NCBI GenBank assembly: GCA_002104945.1
Contig: MCFH01000058.1
Coordinates: forward strand, 62,001-126,000
DNA: 64,000 bases
Direction of reading: 5' to 3'
Origin: Piromyces finnis
Taxonomy: Eukaryota; Neocallimastigomycota; Neocallimastigomycetes; Neocallimastigales; Neocallimastigaceae
The position numbers and the translations under genes are program-made. Shown one piece after another: positions 21,515 to 31,809 of this stretch. How positions within the stretch are numbered: the stretch's first letter is position 1; each line of letters starts with the position of its first letter. A model generated the notes under the pieces. That model was not told the DNA's origin. It saw only the letters and a list, made by a program, of their open reading frames with translations, and did not search any database.

Positions 21515-22798
21515 CTAGGCAGGGTTTTGGACACTAACCATGAATTCCTGGTAGCATTTATCTTGAAATTCCTTGAGTAGCTTATCATAGTGGGAGTTCT
21601 TGTCAATGATATCAGCATCAACCCACTCTTGCCTAAAGTCACTAAAGGTAGCTAAGTATTGGTAGTTATCTTTCTTCCTTCTGGCATTCATGATTTTGAT
21701 GATTTTCTGGTAGCCCACTGGTGCAGGTGTTAGTTCTTCAGGTTTGTTATGGTAGGGTTCAAGTTCACTGATATGAAACACTGGGTAGACGTTGGGGAAA
21801 GGTGACTTGCTGATATCCAACCGGTAGTTAAGCTTGCTTTCATCAATTCCAATAACCTTGAAAGGACCGTACTTTCTTGCTTGTAGCTTGTAAAAGGGAA
21901 GAGGGTTGTAATTTTCTGGTTTTCTTAACCACACCAAATCCATGAGCCTAATTTTAGGGTAGTTAAGTTCTCTTCTATGGTCCAAGTGGTCTAAGAACCG
22001 TGTTCTTGATATGTCCAGCATGTGCTTTAAGTTACCTAAGTTGTGAGCGAAGCTATCTAATATAGGAGCTTCGCCAAGTGAGTGGACAAGTTCTGAGTCT
22101 TGAGGGTTCATATGTACCTGGTAGTTATACAAAGCTAGGAATGGGGACTGCTTGGTAGAACTGTGCACTGCATTATTATAACAGAACTCAGCTAAGTACA
22201 AGTACTTCAACCATTCGTCGTCATCAAAGGTCTTCGCAAAGCATCTAAGGTACATACTTACGTAGGAGTTGTTACGTTCTACCTGACCAACTGTTTCATG
22301 ATGGCCAGTAGTAGCAAGGTTTACTTCTACGCCAAAGAACCCCATAATGTCCTTCCACAACTTACTAGTGAACTGGACACCACGATCCGTAGTAACCGAT
22401 TTGGGACAACCGTGTAACTTGAATACATGTTGTAAGTATGCTAAGGCTGTTTCTTTAGCAGTAGGCATACTCCTAAATCCCACTAAGTGTATCATTTTGG
22501 TTAACTTATCGCTACAAACCATGATACAACCTCTTCTAGTGACTTCTGGGGGTTCTGAGGGACTACTACCTGGTTTTCTACGTTCCTTAATAGGTAGGTC
22601 CGTCAGGAAGTCAATTTCTACTTCTTGCCAAGGTAAGTCTGCAACTTTTACCCTAGCAGCGCTACCGTACGGCTTGTGTCTGTTGTCCTTTTGGGTACAA
22701 CATATGGTGCAAGCTTTAATATATCCCGCAATGTCATCCTTCATTTTTGGCCAGTAATAGTTTCTGGCTATCAGGTCGTAAGTCTTATCCTTTCCTAC
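21515..22798 (-). CDS. pol: Integrase segment of element E
   Basis: About 427 codons to the stop at 21515. The frame picks up at GTA (22798-22796) and completes the integrase zinc finger (two Cys in CTICC). Core residues are D (EIDFLTDLP), D (TDRGVQF) and E (GQVERNN). A GPF-like block (YGPFKVIGID) follows, then a degenerate chromodomain-like tail (YQYLATFSDFRQEWVDADII). The preceding segment ends a few bases away in another frame, so a one-base loss near 22797 splits the zinc finger. ATG at 22744 is internal. Not expected to be made as a functional protein. Confidence 0.82.
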   Translation of the reverse strand, partial: VGKDKTYDLIARNYYWPKMKDDIAGYIKACTICCTQKDNRHKPYGSAARVKVADLPWQEVEIDFLTDLPIKERRKPGSSPSEPPEVTRRGCIMVCSDKLTKMIHLVGFRSMPTAKETALAYLQHVFKLHGCPKSVTTDRGVQFTSKLWKDIMGFFGVEVNLATTGHHETVGQVERNNSYVSMYLRCFAKTFDDDEWLKYLYLAEFCYNNAVHSSTKQSPFLALYNYQVHMNPQDSELVHSLGEAPILDSFAHNLGNLKHMLDISRTRFLDHLDHRRELNYPKIRLMDLVWLRKPENYNPLPFYKLQARKYGPFKVIGIDESKLNYRLDISKSPFPNVYPVFHISELEPYHNKPEELTPAPVGYQKIIKIMNARRKKDNYQYLATFSDFRQEWVDADIIDKNSHYDKLLKEFQDKCYQEFMVSVQNPA

Positions 22799-24123
22799 TG
22801 ACCCGCTGTTTCACTATCATGGTTAAGTTTTATGATTGTTTCCCTTAACACCTTTGGTACATATGTACGTTTTGGTGCATCCTTCCTAACAATCAACCCA
22901 TTAACCATTAACCACTTCTTTTTGATGAGCTTGTGGCCTCTTTTTGCGTCAAGACCATCTCTAATTTCCCTAGCAAGCTCATCCGTGTTGTAAGCTTGTT
23001 TCAATTCTCCCACAAAGCTTACTTCTAACACCGCATAGCACTCTTCTTCCACGGGTGGAAATTCTTTTACCTGTTCAGGTCGAAGGAGGCTAGCTTTTTC
23101 CATCTCCAGTTGTACCTGTTCTGGTGATACCATTCTTGATAGGATATCGGCTCTACCATTCATTTTTCCTGGCCGATATATTATTTCGAAGTTGTATGCA
23201 GCAAACAGCTCTTGCCATCTTGCCTGTCTTGCTGTCAACAACTGTGGTTTTGTGGCGAACAGGAGATTCCTATGGTCACTATATACTAGGACCTTATGTT
23301 TCGCACCCATCAACAGGTGTCGCCACTCGATGAAAGCATTCCTAATAGCCAACAACTCCTTTTCCATGATGGAGTAGTTGATTTCTGCTTTCATAAGCTT
23401 CTTGGAATAGTAATACACAGGGTGTAATTCATTGTCATCGCCTAGTTGTGATAATACACCACCCACCGCGTAGTTACTAGCGTCGCACTCCACTATAAAC
23501 TGACGGTCATGGTCAGGATATGCTAATACTGGTGGAGACAACAGCATTTCTTTTAACTTCTCGAACGCCTGGATGCGTTCTTCATTCCACAGGAACTGTA
23601 CCTTTTTGGACGTCATAGCATATAACGGCCTTGCTATCTTAGAGAAGTCCTTTATAAACTTCCTATAATAGTTGCAGAATCCAAGGAATGACTGTAGTTC
23701 TTTGAGGTTGGTTGGTTGTGGCCAACTTGCTACAGCTTTTAACTTCTCTGGGTCCGTTTTAATACCATATTTTCCTACTACGTGACCCAGGAATGCAAGT
23801 TCTTCCTTGTGGAACTCACACTTCGCTAACTTAGCTACTAGACGATTATCTATTAGCTTCTGTAGGACTCTTTTTACATGCCCTACATGCTCTTCAAGTG
23901 TCTTGGAGTAGATGATGATATCATCCAAGTACACCTGACAGCAGTCATTGATTTCCTCTGCCAGCACCGTATTGATGAACCCTTGGAACGTGGCAGGAGC
24001 ATTAGTCAACCCAAATGGCATCACTAGATATTCGTAATGCCCAAACTTGGTTGAGAATGCCGTCTTGTATTCGTCACCTTCACGAATACGCATGAGGTTG
24101 TAGGCAGACTTCAAATCCAGCTT
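22795..24123 (-). CDS. pol: RT palm to RNase H segment of element E
   Basis: About 442 codons beginning in the RT block KLDLKSAYNL and ending in the first part of the integrase zinc finger (LNHDSETAG). It holds VMPFGLTNAP, VYLDD, RNase H ([26 protein letters not shown]) and the tether. It has no start codon of its own: the TTG at 24114 is an internal Leu codon. The frame before 24124 reads IFLSWI and stops, where relatives read IFSKLDLKS, which is the signature of a single-base deletion. Frameshifts bound both ends of this piece. Confidence 0.82.
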   Translation of the reverse strand, partial: KLDLKSAYNLMRIREGDEYKTAFSTKFGHYEYLVMPFGLTNAPATFQGFINTVLAEEINDCCQVYLDDIIIYSKTLEEHVGHVKRVLQKLIDNRLVAKLAKCEFHKEELAFLGHVVGKYGIKTDPEKLKAVASWPQPTNLKELQSFLGFCNYYRKFIKDFSKIARPLYAMTSKKVQFLWNEERIQAFEKLKEMLLSPPVLAYPDHDRQFIVECDASNYAVGGVLSQLGDDNELHPVYYYSKKLMKAEINYSIMEKELLAIRNAFIEWRHLLMGAKHKVLVYSDHRNLLFATKPQLLTARQARWQELFAAYNFEIIYRPGKMNGRADILSRMVSPEQVQLEMEKASLLRPEQVKEFPPVEEECYAVLEVSFVGELKQAYNTDELAREIRDGLDAKRGHKLIKKKWLMVNGLIVRKDAPKRTYVPKVLRETIIKLNHDSETAGQ

Positions 24124-26906
24124 AAGAAGATAGTCGCACCTTTCATAGCCTCGAATACTTGACTGATGAGTAGTAAGGGGAAGGAGTTACGCACTGTTAC
24201 CTTATTAAGACGCCTATAGTCAGTACATAATCGTCTTTCACCACTCTTTTTGGGCACGAATAACACAGGATAACCTGCAGGACTCTCTGACTTCCTGATG
24301 AAGCCCTTTGCCAGGTTTTCATCTATATATTCCTTCAGTGCTTTTTCCTCTTCTGGATTGAAGGGATATATAGGCCCTTTATGAAGACTAGCATCCGGCT
24401 CCAGGTCGATCTTACAGTCGTAAGGACGGTGTTCTGGTAGCTGGTTGGCTATTTCTTCATTAAATGCTTCTTTGAAATTGTGGTAGTACTTCTCCACGAT
24501 TTCTTCAGGTGTAAGTTGATTTTCGTTTAAGTTTTCTTCCTGTACCAACCCTACGTAAATATGATTTTTCTCTAAGTTCGACTCTTGTACCAACCCTCCT
24601 GAATCACATTTTTTCTCTAAGTCAACACTCTGTACCAACCCTACTGAAACACAAGTTTTCTCTAAGTTGGAACTCGATGCCAACCCTCCGGAACTTCCGT
24701 TTCTGGTTTCTCTTGTAGCCTTGTGGCTACCATTACCCACGATTTCGGCTTCTATGTTTTCCGCAGTTACAGTTACCAGAGGCCTTCTTGCTTTTGCATT
24801 AGTAACTGTAGTTATGGGACTTAATTGAGTACAGTAGTAGATGTCACCACCATTCATACCATAACTGTTGGTATGTCCTTTATCCTTATCTTTATCTACC
24901 ACGAAGTACCTCACCTGTGCATCTTTATCATAACCTCTGTAGATAAAGTGCTCATCCATGAAGCCCAGTCCCACAATGATCATCTCCGGCATGTTGTCGG
25001 ACAGGTGGCAACTTGTGTTGAAGCAGTATGGTTTAGCTTCTTGTTCGCCAGATAGAGTTAACCACAACTTCAACTGCAAGTCATCTGAGAGCTGCTTTAA
25101 CTCGATATCTCCATTCACAGTTCTGAATATGGCTGGTTTATCCACTACCTTCAACCCGAGCTTCTTTGCTAAATTTGGGTGGATGAGGTTTGTAGTGGAA
25201 CCAGTATCATACAAGACTTCTACCCTTTTTATATCTCGAGGGTTGCTTCTTGCATTTATTTCAGCTACTAGTTGGTTCTGACTGTAGTAACTGTTATTGA
25301 CCGTCGTTTGACTTGCCATAGCCTTAGGTAATGGGTTATTTCCCATACTAGAAGGTCCTTGCTTTGGTTGGAAGCTAGAACTTCTTCTAAAGCTTGACTT
25401 ATTTAAGGATTCACGACGTTCTTTAGTACCGTTATTGTTTTTTGCGTAAGCCTGAGTGTTGGTCTGCTCAACTTTAGGCTTATTATTTGGCTTGTTGTTC
25501 TTCTGCTTTAACTCAGCCCATCTAAATGGTCTACATGGGTCTGTGATGTCCAACAAGGCCATAATAGTGGTCTGGTGGTCTCTTTTGTCGTACTTTTCTA
25601 TGGTTTCATTACGGAAGACTGTTTGGTGATCATCGCACTTTAACAAGACTTCACTTAATGTTTCCAGCGTACGTTCCTGTTCAGGGATATCATAGAACGC
25701 TTCCCTGACAGAAGGCCTGACCTGTTGTATTAACACCTGTCTCCTAACATTTTCAGGAAGCCCAAGTGTTTCCGTCAATTCATTGAACTCTTCCAAATAG
25801 TCGTATGCTTTTCCCCACTCATGTGTGAGCTTAAGCAACTTTGACTTGCAGAGTTCATGGGGAGACTCTGGTGAGAACTTATCTTGAAGGTGGAGGAATA
25901 GTCTTTCAGCATCAGGATTCCTACGCTGTAACATCCTCTCTCTGAGTCTATACAATCTCAATACTTTCCCACCTAGATGATCTTCAATGAAGCTAACCTT
26001 TGCCTTTTCGTCGTTACCATAGTCATATGGGTAACGTTTGAAATGACGTAAGCACTTCTCTTGAAAACCCTCTAAGTCTATCCCATTATTATCAAACATA
26101 GGCACTTTTTCTTCATACCTATGTACTCGCCAGTCGAACATCTTCACGTCCACGTCCTCGGAGTATTCCGTAGGGTTGGTGCTACTACTAGTTCCAGCAC
26201 CATGAGGATTACCCATACCACCGGTTTGATAGGATGTTCTTTCATGAGCTCTGGCTTCAGCTCTTCTGTTCATGGCTTCGACTTTAGCCTCGAACAATTT
26301 TTCTCTTTCTTCTAGAGCGTTTCGTTGCTCCCTCAATCTGGCCATCTCTTCTTCAAGCTCTTTTTTATAAGAGACAAAGGCACTAGATTGGCGGTACAAC
26401 GTTTCTTGGTTGTTTAGCACTTGCTGGTGGTCTTGTAACCTTTCCTCATGTTCTACAGTAAAGGCATTTTCCACAGCATGCAGCTCTTCCAAGCTAACTT
26501 GGCTAGCTGACTCATTTGCTTCCAACCTTTGATCCACTTCAACAAATTTTTGCTGAAGAGCATCGTTTGTCTCGCTCTTGTAAACCTCAATACCCCGCAG
26601 TTGTTCTTCCATAGCACCCAGACGGTTTCCCATACTAGCAAACTGGCTAGATATTTCCGAAACCCATCTATTAAGAAGAACTTCAATGTGTTGCATTGGG
26701 TTTACCTCACTATTATTAGTAAAAAAGAAAGAAGGATCAACAGGGGCGGGCATAGAATCCCCCTGTTGAACCTGTGACATTCCCTCTACACCATCCATGC
26801 CATCCGCGCTTGCCGCGACAGGACGAGTCCAGTCCCTTACGAATGATGTTTTTGTGTCCAATTTATGGACACCTCGAGGGTTAGGAGACTTACCTGGGTT
26901 TTTCAT
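24111..26906 (-). CDS. gag-pol: Gag-protease-RT (N-terminal) segment of element E
   Basis: About 931 residues from the ATG at 26906-26904. The N-terminus (about residues 80-260) is a long predicted coiled coil rich in E, Q, K and L. A capsid-like Gag domain follows (VPMFDNNGIDLEGFQEK, LGGKVLRLYRLRERM). There is no CX2CX4HX4C knuckle, only a basic Asn/Lys stretch. Protease has LYDTGSTTNLIHP near 25150-25210. A linker of four 15-residue repeats (24541-24720) leads to RT (GERRLCTDYRRLNK) before the frame breaks at about 24124. Gag and Pol share one frame. The missing knuckle and the coiled coil distinguish E from the other Gags here. Confidence 0.85.
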   Translation of the reverse strand: MKNPGKSPNPRGVHKLDTKTSFVRDWTRPVAASADGMDGVEGMSQVQQGDSMPAPVDPSFFFTNNSEVNPMQHIEVLLNRWVSEISSQFASMGNRLGAMEEQLRGIEVYKSETNDALQQKFVEVDQRLEANESASQVSLEELHAVENAFTVEHEERLQDHQQVLNNQETLYRQSSAFVSYKKELEEEMARLREQRNALEEREKLFEAKVEAMNRRAEARAHERTSYQTGGMGNPHGAGTSSSTNPTEYSEDVDVKMFDWRVHRYEEKVPMFDNNGIDLEGFQEKCLRHFKRYPYDYGNDEKAKVSFIEDHLGGKVLRLYRLRERMLQRRNPDAERLFLHLQDKFSPESPHELCKSKLLKLTHEWGKAYDYLEEFNELTETLGLPENVRRQVLIQQVRPSVREAFYDIPEQERTLETLSEVLLKCDDHQTVFRNETIEKYDKRDHQTTIMALLDITDPCRPFRWAELKQKNNKPNNKPKVEQTNTQAYAKNNNGTKERRESLNKSSFRRSSSFQPKQGPSSMGNNPLPKAMASQTTVNNSYYSQNQLVAEINARSNPRDIKRVEVLYDTGSTTNLIHPNLAKKLGLKVVDKPAIFRTVNGDIELKQLSDDLQLKLWLTLSGEQEAKPYCFNTSCHLSDNMPEMIIVGLGFMDEHFIYRGYDKDAQVRYFVVDKDKDKGHTNSYGMNGGDIYYCTQLSPITTVTNAKARRPLVTVTAENIEAEIVGNGSHKATRETRNGSSGGLASSSNLEKTCVSVGLVQSVDLEKKCDSGGLVQESNLEKNHIYVGLVQEENLNENQLTPEEIVEKYYHNFKEAFNEEIANQLPEHRPYDCKIDLEPDASLHKGPIYPFNPEEEKALKEYIDENLAKGFIRKSESPAGYPVLFVPKKSGERRLCTDYRRLNKVTVRNSFPLLLISQVFEAMKGATIFLSWI
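24541..24720 (-). repeat. Four 45 bp (15-residue) repeats between protease and RT of E
   Basis: Copies begin at 24541, 24586, 24631 and 24676 with an exact 45 bp period. Each encodes a variant of GLVQ-x3-LEK-x5. The unit is in frame, so copies can be gained or lost without shifting the frame. Function unknown; probably a flexible linker. Confidence 0.8.
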
Positions 26907-27207
26907 TTCTAATTCAAATATAAATTCTTTCAATAAATTAAAGAATTTATTATATAAAATATGATTGTGATGAATTTTAAAATTAAAAATAATGAATTTT
27001 TTATTACTAAGCTATTAGAAAATAATTATTTTTAATAATAAATTTACTTCTTTTAAATATAATATTTGAATATTATATAAAATATTGTAAATAATTATTA
27101 TTAAACAATAATTTAAATAAAATAAAATATGTTTTTTAAGAACTTTTAATAAAACTAACCTAATTAAAACTAAGCTAACGTAAGAACTAACTATAAAGCG
27201 TTAGTAT
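26907..27207 (-). other. Leader of element E
   Basis: 301 bp, AT-rich, no ORF. It starts (27207-27197) with the self-primer complement and with the short inverted repeat ACTAAC...GTTAGT. Homologous to 55140-55188 plus 55811-56823 of E2, which is longer. Confidence 0.65.
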
Positions 27208-27705
27208 TGTAAATGGTGTTTTTATAATATTAGTTAATAAGTTATATAATTTAGTTAATTAAGTTAGTTACTACCTCTCTATACGAGTTAATAACTAAAT
27301 AAAATTTTATAAAAAATAATAAAAGAAATAAAATAAATATTATAACACTAAAATAATTACAAACAAACGTATAAAGATTTTATGAAATAATGTTTACTTA
27401 AATAATTCTATATTAATTATATCTTTTATTTATTAATTATAATTATATACATTAATTATTATTATAGTTACTAATTTACTTTAATACTAACGCTAAAGTA
27501 TTTAACGTTAGTTTTAACTATACTATTTAACTATATTAGTTTATTTTCTTTATCACTTGACTGGGTAAAGCAAATAAACTTCCTATTTAATTAATAACCA
27601 TTAATATATGGTTATACATATATCTGGCCAATAAATGGTGACCAGAATATATGGTTTCAATTGAAATATTTGTAGGCAAACTTATGGCCACAAATATTTC
27701 TTACA
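27208..27705 (-). repeat. 5' LTR of element E
   Basis: 498 bp, on the plus strand TGTAAATGGTG...TATTTCTTACA. The self-primer site reads ATACTAACGCT at 27484-27494 on the plus strand, and its complement AGCGTTAGTAT is at 27197-27207. The terminal hairpin has one mismatch compared with the 3' LTR. Right flank GCAAT. Confidence 0.88.
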
Positions 27706-27763
27706 GCAATTTTGCAACAATAACATATATAAAAATTTAAAAAATTTAGACACATGAAAAAAA

Positions 27764-28409
27764 TGTCAAGAATCTAAGTGGATTTAAGTTTATAATTAAG
27801 TCTACTAGGTTAGGATAGGCTTAATTATATAGTAAAGTAAGTGTTAAGATAAGGAATAATAAATATAGTTTTTTAAAAAATTATTTTATTCAGCTTTTTA
27901 TTAATATATAAATAATAATTATTAATTTTTAAATATTGAATTTACTATATAAAAAATGAGTATTAATAATCTTACAAAGAACTTCTTAAAGTTATTCTTT
28001 ATTCAACTTATTTATACTTTCATTTTTAATATAATATTGATATTAATAAAGTATAATAATAATAATATTTTTAAGTTATACATGTATAATAATATAAATA
28101 TAAATATTAATATAATATAATAATAATAATAATAATATAATTTTCTTTAAATATCGATATTAATAAGTTGTTAAAAATAATATTAATAATTATTTAAATG
28201 AATCTTATTTTACTAATTGGTTTGTTTAATATTAATTAATTGTTACACTATTTATCTCCGGATAATAAATAGCTTTCCAATTAATATTTATATTAAATAA
28301 ACTATTATTAGTAAAATATTATTAAATTAATATTTTAATTAATTTAACTAATAATTCAAAATTATGAAATTTCATGAAATGTCAAATTTCATGAATTGTG
28401 ATTTTGACA
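27764..28409 (-). repeat. LTR-like unit L1
   Basis: 646 bp, TGTCAAGAATC...GATTTTGACA, flanked by AAAAA on both sides. It is the reverse complement of L2 (53431-54072, 642 bp). Contains the inverted repeats CCGGATAATAAATAG and CATGAAATTTCATG. No ORF. Confidence 0.65.
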
Positions 28410-28415
28410 AAAAAT

Positions 28416-29639
28416 TGTAAAGTGGGCTCGGATTGATATGTAACTTGGTCAGAATGTTTTATATAATATAACTTAATTTACTAATGAAATATTAAACTTA
28501 TTTATTATTAAATCTTTTCTTCAGAACTTATTAAAGAATTTAAATAATACTAATTTAGAAATTAAATAGGTTTTTATAATAAAAATTTTAATATAATTTA
28601 ATTATGAAATTTATTTATTAATTATTTATTTATTAAGATAATATTTATTAAGTTATATTATAGTTAATAATTAATAATTAATAATCTTACAAAGAATTTC
28701 AAAACTGATTTCAATTCTTTGTTTAAATACTTTTTTCTTACATATAATAAAATTACATTGATATTAATATTGATATTAATAATAAAGATAAAAATAAAAT
28801 AATTTTAAATTAAAATATTAATAATTGATATTGATATTAATAATATGAATTCATATGATAGATCTTAAGATTAATCTTTTAAATTACTTTTAAAATAAAA
28901 GTATTGTTTTAACCATTTTAAATTGTAAATATTTAATATTATAAATTGAGAATAACAATTACTGATACTAATTATATATTCTCATAATTAATTAATTAAT
29001 AATTATAACTAATGATTTTTGATCCAAAGGCTTTTTGGCTTGATTATGATTGAGGTTATTAATCAAAATTATTTAAAAAATTATTAATTAATTTTTATAA
29101 TTGATTAGGTTTATAATCAAGAATATTTATTATCTAACCTTATTTAATAATAATGGAGAATTTTTAAATTGAATTATTTATAGAAAGTTGGATGACTTGA
29201 ATAATGACTTTAATTATATAAATTAATATTAATCATTTTAATATATATTATTATATATTTATTGGAACTAATTAATTCTTTAAATAGCTATATCTCAAGA
29301 ACTAGTGGTCTAAATTAGCTGAAAATTTGTGAGAATATAGATCTCAACCAGTACTTTCTAATAAAATTGGTTTGAAGTCTCTAGAAAAGGAAAATAGGAC
29401 GCGAGATTCGGAAGTTGTCACTAGTTTCGTATAAGGCATTTTTCTCAAGGGTTAATTTATTGAAAATTAAATTTTTGTGATCCTTAACCCTTTTCAATAT
29501 TAAATTTTTCCAAGTGATCTTTTTTAATTATTTTTAAAAGTGTTTTATAATTTTTGAAATATAAATTTGATTTTTAAATTGTTTATTTGAATATTTAATT
29601 TATTTTTTAATCGTCTTCTATTCTTGACAAAAATTAAAA
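28416..29639 (+). repeat. LTR-like unit O1
   Basis: 1224 bp, TGTAAAGTGGGC...ATTCTTGACA, flanked by AAAAT (28411-28415 and 29640-29644). No ORF. It carries a moderately GC-rich stretch (about 29370-29510) with AAGGGTTAA...TTAACCCTT. Similar blocks in Q (37288-38286) suggest one old LTR family. Confidence 0.6.
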
Positions 29640-30195
29640 ATTTTTTTAAAATTTGAAAATTTGAAAATTTGAAAAAATTTATTTTTTAAATTTTTATTAA
29701 AAAATTTCAAATTATAAAATTATTAAATTTTTTTTAAAAATTATTAAAATTTTATTATAAAAAATTTTATTTTAAATTTATTAACTATTTACAATAATTA
29801 TATTAATTATTAATTTATAAAAATTAAATATTTTATAATTAGACAATAATTAATTAAAATTAAAAAATGTAATAATTAAAATTGTTCATGTATAAAAAGA
29901 ACAAAAATTGACAAAAATTACGAAGCTTTAGCGTTAGTAATTTTTTTTAACTTAAAGTTAATAAAATTTATAAACTCCTATAAAACCTAAAACTTTAAAA
30001 ATTTTAATATTTTTAATAACTTAATATATGCTGATATTAAGTTATTACTAAAATAAAAATATTATTTAATTTTCTTTATAAATATTATTAGCTTTACGCC
30101 TTCAATAGGAAAGCGTATTATATTTGTTAATTAATATAACTAGTGTGCTTACCACACTTTTCTTTAATAAAAAATCGCTTTTTGACAATTTTTGT

Positions 30196-30818
30196 TGATA
30201 AATAATAATTATAAATATATTATACATTTGTTATTAGTAGAAAATTTTATTATAAAATAATTATTAAATAATTTTATATAGTTTATTATAAAAATATAAT
30301 TTACATAAAATCAAATATTTTATAAATTTATATATTTGATTGGGTTAAATTATAAAAATAATTTTTAATATAAAGAATAATAATATTTTTTTAGTACAAA
30401 ATAAGAAGACTTAGATTATTAGTAATAAGTTAAATTTTAATAATAGTTGATATAATTAATTAGTTAATACATAATAATATTTAAAAGACAAAAATAATTT
30501 TTTATATAATAAAAATTATTGTTAAAAAGAGTGTAAAAACAATAAATAAAAGAAAATATAAAAACGAAATTAAACTTGTCTAATTTGTAATTATTGTGTT
30601 AATAATAAATAATATTTTATAGAATAAATCTGGTGTTATCATTCTATATAAATATTATTAAAAATAATAAAACTATTAAAACTATAAAATAACTTAAAAT
30701 AAATTAATAAAACTAGTAGATATTGTTAAAGCTCGTACAATAGCTGTCGAGATAAAACAATATAAGATAACAGAAGAAGTAGTAAAAAAGTTATAATATA
30801 ACTACCAATCCGTTATCA
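30196..30818 (+). repeat. 5' LTR of element I
   Basis: 623 bp, TGATAAATAAT...CGTTATCA. A primer-site candidate TGGTGGAGAACC starts 2 nt after it (30821). TGG fits a tRNA CCA end, but I cannot name the tRNA. Confidence 0.88.
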
Positions 30819-30918
30819 AGTGGTGGAGAACCTCAGTCGTCCCGTGGGAAAGCCGAAAATTTAAATAATTCCTATTAATTAGTATATTTAGTATAATTAT
30901 CTTATTTATTTACTAAAT

Positions 30919-31542
30919 ATGACTGAAAATAAAAACAGTTTTGAAAGAGCCGCTAGTATGGCTAAAGAAATAAGCCCTCTTGGCAAGAAAGATACTAAGT
31001 TCTTCAGATGGAAAATGGAACTTGAAGATATCTTAGAAGACTTAGCTCTTTCTGAAAAAGAAAAGAAGAGAATTGCTTTGCTTGCTACTACCGGTAACTC
31101 AAAGGATCTTTGTAGTGATATTTATTATGAAGATAGATCCCTATCTTATAATGAATTTATCAATAAAATATCTAACTTATTTGAGGATGATAAAACCTCT
31201 AATAGAAACCTAAATAAGTTAGAAAAAATAAAAGTAAACAAAAGCTCTGTTAGAGAATTTAACCGTTCCTTTAACGACCTTTTGAAAGAAATTAAAGAAA
31301 GGGACAAGCCTTCTGAAGAAAGACTTGTTTTCCTTTATATTAAAGCCTTTAATAGGAGAACTCCCATTATGAATTCTCTTATTAATAAACAGCCAAAAAC
31401 CTTAAAGGACGCTATGAGAATCGCCATCACAGCAGAAGAAACCATCTCAGCTTATGAAAGTGATGACGAAACTGACTATAAAAGAAACAAAAGCAATAGC
31501 TCCTTTAAGAAAAGAACTACTACCAACAATGAAAAACCGCCT

Positions 31543-31597
<55 letters not shown>

Positions 31598-31809
31598 GTA
31601 GTAGTAGTAATAACAATAACAATCAAGGAGGTACAAAAGACGTTAAGGAATCCGATCTAGAGGCTCTAACCAAGAGTTTTGCCCAGATGAAAATTCATGT
31701 CTGTCACCGCTGTAATCAGAGAGGACATGATGCTCGTTTTTGCCCTAATGAAATGTCAGATATGAATAAGTTTATTGCTACTCTCCTTTCCCAAAACCAT
31801 TTAAATTAA
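30919..31809 (+). CDS. gag: Gag of element I
   Basis: 296 residues with ATG start, 100 bp after the LTR. Capsid-like domain at residues about 15-180 (KDTKFFRWKMELEDIL, NLFEDDKTSNRNLNKLE, EFNRSFNDLLKEI). A run of Asn codons (AAT)n near 31543-31594 with a short Ser run. Zinc knuckle CX2CX4HX4C (CHRCNQRGHDARFC) at about residues 261-274. As in B, the C-terminus is HLN, encoded by the slippery heptamer, and the stop follows at once. Intact frame. Weakly similar to B Gag in layout more than in sequence. The Asn run is a microsatellite and could vary in length between copies. Confidence 0.88.

Larger units (their letters stand above)
21001..27705 (-). mobile_element. Element E: chromovirus with coiled-coil Gag, two frameshifts
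   Basis: LTRs lie at about 21001-21493 (3', its first bases displaced by K2, K3 and G2) and 27208-27705 (5'). The coding region is 26906 to 21515. The 3' end shows a purine-rich tract (AGGGGAGCAT) just before the LTR. The internal region begins ATACTAACGCT (27207-27197), exactly complementary to AGCGTTAGTAT inside the LTR. The LTRs differ by several substitutions and indels, so the insertion is older than D or P. A second copy, E2, starts at 54648. Confidence 0.9.
27713..30187 (+). repeat. LTR-like unit M1, split by L1 and O1
   Basis: Ends match M2 (53379-54643): left TGCAACAATAACATATAT, right CGCTTTTTGACA. The M sequence itself (27713-27763, 29640-30187) is about 600 bp, the same as in M2. 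It carries an AAATTTGAAAATTTG-rich stretch and a conserved 3' half with TTACGCCTTCAATAGG. No ORF. Interpreted as a solo LTR. Confidence 0.6.

Noticed and set aside
22347-22757. 136-residue plus-strand ORF
   Set aside because: Shadow of E integrase; no recognisable domain.
31543-31594. (AAT)n array as a CRISPR or regulatory repeat
   Set aside because: It is a trinucleotide microsatellite coding for Asn inside Gag.
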